Below, in pieces: positions 1-9,035 of a DNA stretch of 41,988 bases. This stretch comes from Ancylomarina longa (GTDB lineage: Bacteria > Bacteroidota > Bacteroidia > Bacteroidales > Marinifilaceae), in assembly GCF_003996985.1 (NCBI RefSeq), contig NZ_RJJX01000029.1:1-41988 (forward strand), written 5' to 3'. Positions within the stretch are counted from its first letter, which is position 1. Each line of letters starts with the position of its first letter. The notes below the pieces were generated by a model. That model was given only the letters and a program-made list of their open reading frames with translations, was not told the origin of the DNA and ran no database searches. The position numbers were made by a program, and so were the translations under genes.

Positions 1-3000
1 AAAGTGGAATTGAAATAGTTAAGACCTAAACTATCTTTTTGCCAACTCAACACTCTCAATCGTACCAAAGTGGAATTGAAATTCTTGTGTTACTTTTATA
101 TTACCACTCATCCCATCACTCTCAATCGTACCAAAGTGGAATTGAAATAAATTAGGAAGTAAGCCATTTACCTCTTTAAATTCACTCTCAATCGTACCAA
201 AGTGGAATTGAAATGACTATTACGGCATCGAATGGAGCTTTCTTTTGTTGGCTCTCAATCGTACCAAAGTGGAATTGAAATATATTTATAAAAGCTTTTC
301 TCGGTTCGGTGTCCTGTTCTCTCAATCGTACCAAAGTGGAATTGAAATATTAAATACAGTAAGGAAAATTGGCCAGAAATTAAGCTCTCAATCGTACCAA
401 AGTGGAATTGAAATGGAAAAGAATATTACGTAGAACAAAAGGGAATAGTCTCTCAATCGTACCAAAGTGGAATTGAAATTCACAACAAACTGATGTAATT
501 ATAAAAGACTCATTCTCTCAATCGTACCAAAGTGGAATTGAAATATGAGGCTGTCTGAACGAGACAATTCCGATGATCCAGCTCCCAAAGTGGAATTGAA
601 ATTCACAACAAACTGATGTAATTATAAAAGACTCATTCTCTCAATCGTACCAAAGTGGAATTGAAATATGAGGCTGTCTGAACGAGACAATTCCGATGAT
701 CCAGCTCTCAATCGTACCAAAGTGGAATTGAAATTTATAAGACTTAGTAGTTTCGGCATCATCCCTCTCAATCGTACCAAAGTGGAATTGAAATTCCTCC
801 AGAGCAGTTACATTAATTTTAAACAATAATCTCTCAATCGTACCAAAGTGGAATTGAAATCAAATGTAATAAAATGTTATCATTTTCCAACTACAAACTC
901 TCAATCGTACCAAAGTGGAATTGAAATGTGTCAACCGCTTCGGCTTGCTCCGAGGTAAGCGATACTCTCAATCGTACCAAAGTGGAATTGAAATCGTATA
1001 CCCATTTCCAAGCTCTCAAATTCTTCAAACTCTCAATCGTACCAAAGTGGAATTGAAATGGAATGGCGAATGCAATTATCATCATCATTAATAATCTCTC
1101 AATCGTACCAAAGTGGAATTGAAATTTTACTCCTCCGGTGCCGTAAATAGTAATGTAACGTCCTCTCAATCGTACCAAAGTGGAATTGAAATGATAACCA
1201 AATAAAGAATCGTTTTAAATTGATTTTCTCTCAATCGTACCAAAGTGGAATTGAAATTCATAGTAATATTTCCGCTTACCGTTTACCGTTACTCTCAATC
1301 GTACCAAAGTGGAATTGAAATCTTGATGGGTCAATGTATAATCCTCCGATTGAACCTGCTCTCAATCGTACCAAAGTGGAATTGAAATCCAATTAATGAA
1401 GTAGATGTTGCCGTGTCCCAAACTCTCTCAATCGTACCAAAGTGGAATTGAAATAAACGATCGTATTCCTTATTGTATTCAACCACAAACCTCTCAATCG
1501 TACCAAAGTGGAATTGAAATTAACCTCTCCAACCTTTGGCAACTTATCAGGCTACCTCTCAATCGTACCAAAGTGGAATTGAAATAAAAGTACAAAACGA
1601 GCATGTAAAATGCACCATAATCTCTCAATCGTACCAAAGTGGAATTGAAATAAAGATAACGACAAAGTAACCGAGTCTATCTCGTTCTCTCAATCGTACC
1701 AAAGTGGAATTGAAATCAGCTACCATACTTGCAGCCGTAGGTTGGTTTAGCTTCTCTCAATCGTACCAAAGTGGAATTGAAATGAAGGTAAAAGCTTTGA
1801 CATTGACAAGGATAACGAACCTCTCAATCGTACCAAAGTGGAATTGAAATTCATTTACAGCCTATGTTGAAATATCTGGCGTAGGACTCTCAATCGTACC
1901 AAAGTGGAATTGAAATACAATACCCACATCGATATTATTGGCCGAATATTTTCTCTCAATCGTACCAAAGTGGAATTGAAATTCCCGACCGAAATCGGGA
2001 TGACTACGTAAACACTACTCTCTCAATCGTACCAAAGTGGAATTGAAATAATACAGTAAAAGCACGTACAAGGAAATCTACCGATCTCTCAATCGTACCA
2101 AAGTGGAATTGAAATTCGTAAGCCGGGCGCATAAATGGTTGTGCTGCCTGACTCTCAATCGTACCAAAGTGGAATTGAAATGTTAAGACAGCAGGATCAG
2201 CAACCTTATACCACAAACTCTCAATCGTACCAAAGTGGAATTGAAATAAAGACAGCTTTGAAAAACTTCAGAGAGAAGCACACTCTCAATCGTACCAAAG
2301 TGGAATTGAAATGAGACTTCGATGAAGCTAAATCTCAGGAATTGGCTAACTCTCAATCGTACCAAAGTGGAATTGAAATATCTTTACCTTTAACTTTACG
2401 GCATCAAATTCAGAACTCTCAATCGTACCAAAGTGGAATTGAAATAGATCAAGAGGTAGCCTCTCTTTTTTATGAATTTATCTCTCAATCGTACCAAAGT
2501 GGAATTGAAATAAATAATCTAAATCTGTGCCTATTACGAACGATACACTCTCAATCGTACCAAAGTGGAATTGAAATACAAAAACAACAGTTGCATCTTC
2601 CAATGAAGGCATGCTCTCAATCGTACCAAAGTGGAATTGAAATAGAACAATCGCCGCCGGAAACGCCTTATTCTATTTTCTCTCAATCGTACCAAAGTGG
2701 AATTGAAATTCTGTCATCTGTGAAGTTTCTAAAAGAAAAACACTTCTCTCAATCGTACCAAAGTGGAATTGAAATTCATCTACGGCAATGGCTTCCTCTG
2801 ATACTGTTATATCTCTCAATCGTACCAAAGTGGAATTGAAATATTGTAATTAAAGGCGATAGTGCCGGTGTTTTACAGACTCTCAATCGTACCAAAGTGG
2901 AATTGAAATATAGCAAATATATATTGCAAATTGAGTGAAGACGACCTCTCAATCGTACCAAAGTGGAATTGAAATCAAGTATCAGCAAATATGCGAGAAA

Positions 3001-3704
3001 ATTTTAAAAGGCTCTCAATCGTACCAAAGTGGAATTGAAATTCTGTATCCCATGTAAGTCTACCGTTATTATCAAATCCTCTCAATCGTACCAAAGTGGA
3101 ATTGAAATCAACATTGAAGCATACAAAGCATTTAAAGAAAGAGCCTCTCAATCGTACCAAAGTGGAATTGAAATATATCTTCAGCTTCGAGATTTACTTT
3201 GGAGGCCCAACTCTCAATCGTACCAAAGTGGAATTGAAATACCTGAATAGATGCACCTGTAATAACATCTTTCGAATCTCTCAATCGTACCAAAGTGGAA
3301 TTGAAATCATAGATTCGCCAGGCGGAACCGTTGATGGCACCGAACTCTCAATCGTACCAAAGTGGAATTGAAATTAATGTTGTGTTTGTTAGTTATCTTA
3401 ATTTTATGAATCTCTCAATCGTACCAAAGTGGAATTGAAATAAGGATATTTCTTCGTCGTCATTCATCGAGGGATATCTCTCAATCGTACCAAAGTGGAA
3501 TTGAAATTTATTTATCAGAATTAAATAGCAGTAAAGTTTAAACTCTCAATCGTACCAAAGTGGAATTGAAATAGGGCTGCTGGGTGTGGCCCTTGAATTT
3601 ATTATAGGCTCTCAATCGTACCAAAGTGGAATTGAAATAGGTTGTAGACCAATTAATTGTTGTGGCGAAAGCTACTCTCAATCGTACCAAAGTGGAATTG
3701 AAAT
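1..3704 (+). CRISPR. CRISPR array, 57 repeats, leader-distal part
   Basis: A 30-nt repeat (begins CTCTCAATCG, ends GAATTGAAAT) recurs about every 66 nt. The first copy is cut by the window edge (1-16) and the last is 3675-3704. I count 57 repeats and 56 spacers, 54 of them different. Spacers are 34-37 nt except one of 30 nt (735-764). All full repeats look identical; one is shortened to 21 nt (582-602). The repeat has outer TCAAT/ATTGA arms and an inner CCA/TGG arm, so any stem is weak. The ATTGAAAT 3' end resembles the Cas6-generated 5' handle of type I-B and III arrays. This suggests transcription on the plus strand with the leader left of the window. No cas gene lies inside the window, so the subtype is an inference. 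Short open frames across the array are artefacts of stop-free frames in the repeat. Confidence 0.98.
480..734 (+). repeat. Tandem duplication of two CRISPR spacer units with a truncated repeat
   Basis: Spacers 480-514 and 545-581 recur exactly at 603-637 and 668-704, each pair joined by an intact repeat. The repeat separating the two blocks (582-602) has lost 9 nt (TCAATCGTA), giving CTC joined directly to CCAAAG. The likely cause is unequal recombination or replication slippage between repeats, followed or accompanied by a small deletion. An assembly or polymerase artefact is possible but would not readily create the internal 9-nt deletion. Confidence 0.95.
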
Positions 3705-4080
3705 GTAGCACCAATAGAGGGAATTAAGCCTTGTTATCAATCTCTTTTTATAGATTGGGATTTTTCACATCTGTATCGATTCACAATGAATGCAATCTTA
3801 AAAAAAGATAAAGAGCCTTACAAGACCCTTTATCAAAGAAAACCAATTAATTATGCTATTAAAACCAAAATCCCGGGACACCACTCCCAATATTTGGGAA
3901 ACCATTAATAAATGATTTCGCACGATTAATTACAAGCACCAGACCAAAAAATACAAACAACTCAAAAACAGACAACTTAGTCAACTCAGCTAATATTATT
4001 CCTATTCTAAAGTGTCCGATTGCATCACAAAGTATGTTCGTTTTCGGACGGTAAAAAAGAATTTCTACACGTTATTACTA
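3705..4080. other. Array-distal intergenic region, no gene seen
   Basis: About 375 nt separate the last repeat from the DUF4097 gene end. It holds no convincing gene. A weak hairpin (CAATCT at 3738-3743 with AGATTG at 3752-3757) followed by TTTTT at 3761-3765 could end the array transcript. An inverted pair GTCCGA/TCGGAC (4014-4019, 4044-4049) has a 24-nt loop and no T-run, so it is not a convincing terminator. Open frames here overlap the DUF4097 gene antisense and look spurious. Confidence 0.5.
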
Positions 4081-5058
4081 TTAGCGATAAACCTGATCAC
4101 CGGAACTACTTTTTCCATGAATCCAGATATCACCATTTTCATGATACAATTTTTTTTCTGTCTTTTGATTTCCAACTCTCAAATCACCGGAGGAAGCCAC
4201 CAAATCAAAACTTAATTGTTCAAAATTATTATTCAAATTCAAGTAAACATTTCCTGAAGTTGTAGTAAAATAAGATTCCCCTACAAGAATAATATTTTCA
4301 CCTTCGATATCACCCGAGCTTGCCGTTAGATGAAGAGCTGTTTTCGAATTATTAATATTAACATTTCCAGAAGTCGATACATTTCTAAAAACTCCTACCA
4401 AACCTTCAATATCAATATCGCCAGAAGATGTACGAGAATTTACATCCCCATGTATCTCTGTAAATTTCAAATCACCAGAAGTAGCTTTAGATTCGATATC
4501 CCCATTAATAAATTTCAATTCCTGATCCCCAGAGGAAGATACAATATGAGCATTCCCAACGAGTTCTTTAACTGTAACCTCCCCGGAAGTAGTAAGCAAA
4601 TCTAAGTTCCCTTTTAACTTTCTAATATTAATATCCCCGGAAGATGCTTTAAACTTTAAATACTCTGCCACTATTCCTGAACAAAACACGTCCCCTGAAG
4701 TATTCTTAAGATCAATTTTGATTTCTTGAGGAACCATAAACTTCAAATCTCCTTTGATATTTCCCCAGAATCTATTTGGAGAATCAATCCATATATTTAA
4801 AGTTTTTCCGTTTAATTTATGATGAATAATATAACCCTTAGATTTGCCAGATGTTCCCTGGATAATTCCTTCAAACTGAACATCAGATCTATTTTCACCA
4901 ATTATTTCAACATCGCAAAAAGCACCTTCTATCTCAAGTTTATCAACACTATCATAGGAAGCTTTTTCATTAGCATAAATGGTTTGCGCAAACAATCCGC
5001 GAGTTAGGAAGAGTAAAAATAACAATAAACAGACCTTTAATAAATTTTGAATTTTCAT
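4081..5058 (-). CDS. DUF4097-type secreted beta-repeat protein
   Basis: 325 residues. The N-terminus is a signal peptide (Lys, then a long Leu/Phe stretch, likely cleaved after LFA before QT near residue 25). The rest is a run of about 12 short repeats, each with an S/T-S-G-D/N/E motif followed by alternating hydrophobic residues (for example SSGDINI, TSGEVTV, SSGDIDI, TSGNVNI). This is the hallmark of the DUF4097 right-handed beta-solenoid family. The protein is probably periplasmic or surface exposed; no enzymatic role can be read from it. In other bacteria DUF4097 proteins often sit near anti-sigma or envelope-stress genes, which is not the case here. It stands alone, divergent from the flavoprotein gene at 5243. 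Confidence 0.8.
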   Translation of the reverse strand: MKIQNLLKVCLLLFLLFLTRGLFAQTIYANEKASYDSVDKLEIEGAFCDVEIIGENRSDVQFEGIIQGTSGKSKGYIIHHKLNGKTLNIWIDSPNRFWGNIKGDLKFMVPQEIKIDLKNTSGDVFCSGIVAEYLKFKASSGDINIRKLKGNLDLLTTSGEVTVKELVGNAHIVSSSGDQELKFINGDIESKATSGDLKFTEIHGDVNSRTSSGDIDIEGLVGVFRNVSTSGNVNINNSKTALHLTASSGDIEGENIILVGESYFTTTSGNVYLNLNNNFEQLSFDLVASSGDLRVGNQKTEKKLYHENGDIWIHGKSSSGDQVYR

Positions 5059-5108
5059 AAATTCCGAGTTTAATTAATTTCATATTTGTAAGTAAATCAT
5101 CTATATGA

Positions 5109-5123
5109 CGCTTAATTTAAGCG
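5109..5123. promoter_or_regulatory. Perfect 15-bp palindrome in divergent promoter region
   Basis: CGCTTAA-T-TTAAGCG lies between the divergent DUF4097 gene and the flavoprotein gene, about 90 nt upstream of the plus-strand -7 box. It could be an operator or a small hairpin; no regulator can be assigned. Confidence 0.35.
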
Positions 5124-5213
5124 AAAAGTTACTAACATTTAATAATTGCACTAATTCAAGTCTTTAGGCAAGTATTCGTATCTTGCTATTTAGAATCTTT
5201 TTAAATTAATTCT

Positions 5214-5221
5214 TATCTTTG
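5214..5221 (+). promoter_or_regulatory. Bacteroidota -7 promoter box (TATCTTTG)
   Basis: TATCTTTG matches the TAnnTTTG consensus and lies 21 nt upstream of the ATG of the flavoprotein gene at 5243, giving a short leader. The upstream TTG element is not well placed. Confidence 0.6.
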
Positions 5222-5242
5222 CCCTCGTACTAATGAAAAAAT

Positions 5243-5917
5243 ATGGAATCAAAAACGAATCAAATAAAAAATAAGCTAAATACCACAACAATTCTTGAAA
5301 ATAAAGAAATCGCACCTGGTGTTTACGTTCTGAAATACAAAAAAACTAAGGCTTTTAAAGCTGGTCAATATATTGGATTAACTACGGATTTAGAGGTAAC
5401 TCCCAGATTATACACTATTGCAAGTGGGATAAACGACGACGAAGTTCAAATTCTTTACAACATTAAGGATGATGGTTGGTTGACACCGCGCCTTAGTGAA
5501 ATAAAAACAGGTTCGAAGCTCTATGTTACCAATCCTGATGGTGATTTTATTGATGATAACACTCCTGCATGGTGGATTGCTTCGGGAACTGGGATTGCCC
5601 CATTTTACGCTATGTTCCGCTCAGGCTTAAGAAAAAATAAAACCTTAATTCACGGTGGAAGATACACCCACTCCTTTTATTTTGAGGAAGAATTTAGCCA
5701 GGCTTTAGGCAGCAACTATATTCGCTGTTGTTCTCAAGAAGAATCAGAAGGTTTGTATAGTGGAAGATTAACACGATATTTGCAGACCATTAAGGAACTA
5801 CCAAAGGATTATCGATTCTTTCTGTGTGGAAGTCCCGAAATGGTAGTAGAAGTACGTGACCTTTTGATAAAACGCGGTATTGAATACAACAGAATTGTTG
5901 CTGAAATATACTTCTAG
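5243..5917 (+). CDS. Ferredoxin/flavodoxin-NADP+ reductase family flavoprotein
   Basis: 224 residues. The FAD-binding motif RLYTIAS is at residues 55-61, the NADP-binding GTGIAPF at 115-121, and a CGSPEMV stretch near 193 followed by a C-terminal EIYF. This is the compact bacterial FNR (Fpr-like) layout: N-terminal FAD barrel, then a Rossmann NAD(P) domain. Expected reaction: electron transfer between NADPH and ferredoxin or flavodoxin in the cytoplasm. The gene is followed after 42 nt by rlmN, probably co-transcribed. This is suggestive because RlmN is a radical-SAM enzyme that needs reduced flavodoxin or ferredoxin; that functional link is an inference. Confidence 0.85.
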   Translation: MESKTNQIKNKLNTTTILENKEIAPGVYVLKYKKTKAFKAGQYIGLTTDLEVTPRLYTIASGINDDEVQILYNIKDDGWLTPRLSEIKTGSKLYVTNPDGDFIDDNTPAWWIASGTGIAPFYAMFRSGLRKNKTLIHGGRYTHSFYFEEEFSQALGSNYIRCCSQEESEGLYSGRLTRYLQTIKELPKDYRFFLCGSPEMVVEVRDLLIKRGIEYNRIVAEIYF

Positions 5918-5959
5918 GCTTACTTCTCGCATAAAATGATAGGCAAATAAAATTAAATA

Positions 5960-7003
5960 ATGAATAAAGATATTTTATTAGGCAAAACTCTGGAGGAGTT
6001 AATTCAGATTGTTTTGGATCTTAAACTCCCAAAGTTTACGGCCAAACAAATAGCCGATTGGTTGTACAAGAAAGATATTACCAGTATTGATGAGATGAGT
6101 AATCTCTCTCTGAAAACCAGAGAAATCATTAAAGAGAAATTCATATTCGGCAATATTAGCTCCACGAAAGTGCAGTGCTCGGTGGATGGAACAAAAAAAT
6201 ATCTGTATCCTTCTAATATGCCAAACAAATTTATTGAAACGGCTTATATTCCAGATAGGGATAGAAATACTTTATGTGTTTCCTCGCAGGTTGGATGTAA
6301 AATGGGTTGTTTGTTTTGCATGACAGGAAAACAAGGCTTTCAGGGACAACTCACCAGTGGTGAAATCATTAATCAGATTCGCAGCTTGCCCGAAAGAGAA
6401 AGTCTGACCAATATTGTGTACATGGGTATGGGCGAGCCTTTGGATAATGTGCCGGAAGTAATGAAATCACTGGAAATTCTTACTTCGGAATATGGAATGG
6501 CTATGAGTCCGCGAAGAATTACAGTTTCCACTATTGGCATTATTCCGGGGATGATTGAATTCCTAAACAATAGCGAATGTCATTTGGCAGTTAGTCTTCA
6601 CTCCCCTTTTGATGAGGAAAGAAAAAAATTAATGCCTGTCCAAAATGTGTATCCAATAAAAGATGTTCTCGAGATAGTTCGGAATTTTGATTTTGGAAGA
6701 CAAAGAAGGGTCTCTTTTGAATATATCATGTTTAAAGGAATCAATGACACAGCAGATCATATCAAAGAACTTTGCCGGATTCTTGATGGAATAAGATGCA
6801 GAATCAATTTGATTCGCTTCCATCCTATTCCCGACACGCCTCTCGATGGATCGGATGATGCGACCATGGAATACTTCAAAGATCAACTTACCAAAAAAGG
6901 GATTACCACAACGATCAGACGTTCCAGAGGACTTGATATTTTTGCTGCTTGTGGAATGCTCTCCACGAAAGAACTCATAAAGCGACAAAACGAAGATTAT
7001 TAA
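5960..7003 (+). CDS. rlmN: 23S rRNA (A2503-C2)/tRNA (A37-C2) methyltransferase RlmN
   Basis: 347 residues, normal family length. The radical-SAM cluster motif C113-x3-C117-x2-C120 (GCKMGCLFCMTGKQGF) is intact. Other RlmN signatures are YMGMGEPLDN, the VSTIGI region, LHSPFDEERKKLMP, and the C-terminal catalytic Cys at about 331 (FAACGML). The enzyme makes 2-methyladenosine in the peptidyl-transferase centre of 23S rRNA and in some tRNAs. A strong terminator follows directly. It is the second gene after the FNR-like reductase. Confidence 0.96.
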   Translation: MNKDILLGKTLEELIQIVLDLKLPKFTAKQIADWLYKKDITSIDEMSNLSLKTREIIKEKFIFGNISSTKVQCSVDGTKKYLYPSNMPNKFIETAYIPDRDRNTLCVSSQVGCKMGCLFCMTGKQGFQGQLTSGEIINQIRSLPERESLTNIVYMGMGEPLDNVPEVMKSLEILTSEYGMAMSPRRITVSTIGIIPGMIEFLNNSECHLAVSLHSPFDEERKKLMPVQNVYPIKDVLEIVRNFDFGRQRRVSFEYIMFKGINDTADHIKELCRILDGIRCRINLIRFHPIPDTPLDGSDDATMEYFKDQLTKKGITTTIRRSRGLDIFAACGMLSTKELIKRQNEDY

Positions 7004-7008
7004 ATAAA

Positions 7009-7040
7009 GAAATCCTGCTCTACCAAGCAGGATTTCTTTT
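7009..7040. terminator. Bidirectional rho-independent terminator
   Basis: An 11-bp perfect stem (GAAATCCTGCT at 7009-7019 with AGCAGGATTTC at 7026-7036) with a 6-nt loop is followed by TTTT. It sits between the convergent rlmN and LacI-type genes. Confidence 0.9.
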
Positions 7041-7057
7041 ATAATATCATAGATAAC

Positions 7058-8077
7058 TTATTTATCACTGGAAGTGCGAACGATTAAATCAGCAGTAACA
7101 ACTACTTCTTTTACATCTTTGGCATTTGGTTTATTTTCCATTTGATCGAACAGTAATTTAGCTGCTTCGCGACCAACCTGTTTTGGATTTTGATCCATAG
7201 TCGAAATGGATGGTTCCATATATCTTGAACGGCGACTATTAGAGAAACCAACAACAGCTACGTCTTCAGGAATTCTCAAACCTAATTCCTTGGCTGCTGC
7301 GATTGTTCCAATTGCTAAATCATCGCTTATTGCAAAAAAGGCATCCGGACGGTTAGATCTGGATAATAGTTCCATTGCGGCTTTTTTAGCACCTTCAACA
7401 GTAAAATCGCAGCGGGAAATTAAAGTTTTATCTAGACTGAATCCTTTATCTTCAAGAGCTTTTTTATATCCTCTCATACGGTTTCTACCGAAAAGCATAT
7501 ACTCCATACCCGTTAAAAATGCAACTCGCTTAGCTCCGGAATCAATTAAATGATTCACGGCAGTATAAGCTGCAGCAGCATCATCAGCCACTACCTTTGA
7601 CACATCCAGTTCCTTAGAAGTTCTATCGAAAAGGACCATAGGAACTCCCATGTCCTGAATTTTATGAATATGATCGTAAGTACTTGTTGCTCGAGATAGG
7701 GATAAAATTATTCCATCCATTCTCATATTCAAGAATCCATTTACATTCTTCTCCTCCTTCTCCATTTTCTCATTAGAGGAACTCACAAAAACCTGATAAC
7801 CTTGTTCATCGGCAACCTGTTCAATACCCTTCACTACAGATGCATAAAAGGAACTAACAATTTGAGGAACAACAACACCAATTGTATTCGACTTCTTTGT
7901 CTTTAAAGCAACTGCCAAAGGATTTGGCTGATACTTCAGCTCTTTTGCTAATTTCTGAACATTCTCTCTGGTTTGTAAGCTAATTTCAGGATTGTTTTTT
8001 AATGCACGAGAGACGGTTGATACCGAAATATTTAATTTTTCAGCGATGTCTTTAATGGTAACAGGTCGGTTGGCCAT
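7058..8077 (-). CDS. LacI/GalR-family transcriptional regulator
   Basis: 339 residues. The N-terminal helix-turn-helix (TIKDIAEKLNISVSTVSRAL, about residues 7-26) is followed by a hinge helix with the LAVALKTKKSNTIGVVVP junction. The remainder is a periplasmic-binding-protein-like sensor domain (FAISDDLAIGTIAAAKELG, DVAVVGFSNS). Such proteins repress or activate sugar-use genes in response to a carbohydrate effector. No sugar operon lies beside it here, so it is an orphan or global regulator and the ligand is unknown. A -7 box TATCTTTG at 8162-8169 on the minus strand gives a leader of about 80 nt. Confidence 0.93.
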   Translation of the reverse strand: MANRPVTIKDIAEKLNISVSTVSRALKNNPEISLQTRENVQKLAKELKYQPNPLAVALKTKKSNTIGVVVPQIVSSFYASVVKGIEQVADEQGYQVFVSSSNEKMEKEEKNVNGFLNMRMDGIILSLSRATSTYDHIHKIQDMGVPMVLFDRTSKELDVSKVVADDAAAAYTAVNHLIDSGAKRVAFLTGMEYMLFGRNRMRGYKKALEDKGFSLDKTLISRCDFTVEGAKKAAMELLSRSNRPDAFFAISDDLAIGTIAAAKELGLRIPEDVAVVGFSNSRRSRYMEPSISTMDQNPKQVGREAAKLLFDQMENKPNAKDVKEVVVTADLIVRTSSDK

Positions 8078-8161
8078 AGTAATAATTTTAGGTTCTTACT
8101 TTCCGTTTTTCAGGACTATAATATAAAATACAATGACTTTTATCAGTAATCCGGAATCACA

Positions 8162-8169
8162 CAAAGATA
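8162..8169 (-). promoter_or_regulatory. Bacteroidota -7 box for the LacI-type gene
   Basis: On the minus strand this reads TATCTTTG (TAnnTTTG), 85 nt upstream of the LacI-type start codon. Confidence 0.55.
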
Positions 8170-8270
8170 ATATAATTTAGACAGCTTCTCTCTAAAGAAT
8201 TGCACTTTTTGTCCCGTATTACTGATATTTTAAGACACTTACACAAGAATTACAATAAGCTAACAATAAC

Positions 8271-8984
8271 TTAACACATAGGAATTTCCAAAAAAATCAA
8301 CTGAGCATCTTCTGTGCATTCTACTTTAAATTTTGCATCCCAAAAAATTCCGAATCCATCCTTTTTTTGCAGTAATTGTTCACCGACTACTACTTCTCCT
8401 TCCAGCACAAAAATATAGGTGCCATTATCTGAAATATTTTGCTGATAATCCAAAAATTCATCTTTCTGTAACCTTGCTCTGGATACAAAAGCATTCTGAT
8501 TTATTTTCAGCGCATTATTATTTGAATTCATTGGGGCTACCAGCAATTGGAAGCTATTATCCATACCTAAGTCATCAAAAGTCTTTTGATCGTAACGGGG
8601 AGCCAAACCCTTTTTATCCGGAAAAATCCATATCTGCAAAAAATGCACTTCGTCCACAGCAGAGGCGTTAAATTCAGAATGCATAATTCCCGTGCCGGCA
8701 CTCATCACCTGAACATCATTCCCCTTCAATATCTCCTCATGTCCAGAACTGTCCTTATGCACCATCGCACCTTCCAATAGGATTGAAATAATTTCCATAT
8801 CCTGATGTGGATGAGTACCAAAGCCCATTCCTGGCTTTACGATGTCATCATTCAACACCCTTAAAGTGCCAAAACTTATTCTTTCGGGGCAATAATAGTC
8901 TGCAAAACTAAAGCTGTGTTTACTATCCAACCAATCTAATTTTGAGCTGCCTCTGGAATCTGCCGCATGATAAATTCTTTTCAT
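8271..8984 (-). CDS. Pirin family protein (bicupin)
   Basis: 237 residues. The N-terminal cupin carries the pirin metal site: H58 and H60 in GTHPHQDMEI, then H102 and E104 in GIMHSEFN. A second, degenerate cupin makes up the C-terminal half. The YhaK/pirin family binds a mononuclear metal; some members act as quercetin 2,3-dioxygenases, others as redox-responsive regulators, so the substrate here is open. It is monocistronic with its own -7 box at 9010-9017. It also shares an operator-like dyad with the XRE-S24 regulator gene at 12502, suggesting it belongs to that regulon. Confidence 0.92.
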   Translation of the reverse strand: MKRIYHAADSRGSSKLDWLDSKHSFSFADYYCPERISFGTLRVLNDDIVKPGMGFGTHPHQDMEIISILLEGAMVHKDSSGHEEILKGNDVQVMSAGTGIMHSEFNASAVDEVHFLQIWIFPDKKGLAPRYDQKTFDDLGMDNSFQLLVAPMNSNNNALKINQNAFVSRARLQKDEFLDYQQNISDNGTYIFVLEGEVVVGEQLLQKKDGFGIFWDAKFKVECTEDAQLIFLEIPMC

Positions 8985-9009
8985 TTTATCCTCCTGTTTT
9001 TACTTTATA

Positions 9010-9017
9010 CAAATTTA
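9010..9017 (-). promoter_or_regulatory. Bacteroidota -7 box for the pirin gene
   Basis: The minus strand reads TAAATTTG, matching TAnnTTTG, 25 nt upstream of the pirin ATG. The operator-like dyad at 9036-9070 begins 18 nt further upstream. Confidence 0.6.
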
Positions 9018-9035
9018 GCTTAGAGCAGATAAAGG

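Noticed and set aside
245-3371. Many open frames of 60-165 codons across the CRISPR array, on both strands
   Set aside because: The repeat has stop-free frames (giving SQSYQSGIEI, LNRTKVELK, FQFHFGTIES and FNSTLVRLR), so frames run through by chance of spacer content. No start context or homology supports a protein.
4014-4049. Inverted pair GTCCGA/TCGGAC as a terminator for the DUF4097 gene
   Set aside because: The loop is 24 nt and no T-run follows on the minus strand.
4012-4265. Plus-strand open frames overlapping the DUF4097 gene end
   Set aside because: They are antisense to a clear secreted protein with family repeats and have no promoter or recognisable sequence.
7058-8984. LacI-type regulator and pirin as one operon
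   Set aside because: Each has its own TAnnTTTG box and they are 193 nt apart; only the pirin carries the dyad operator.
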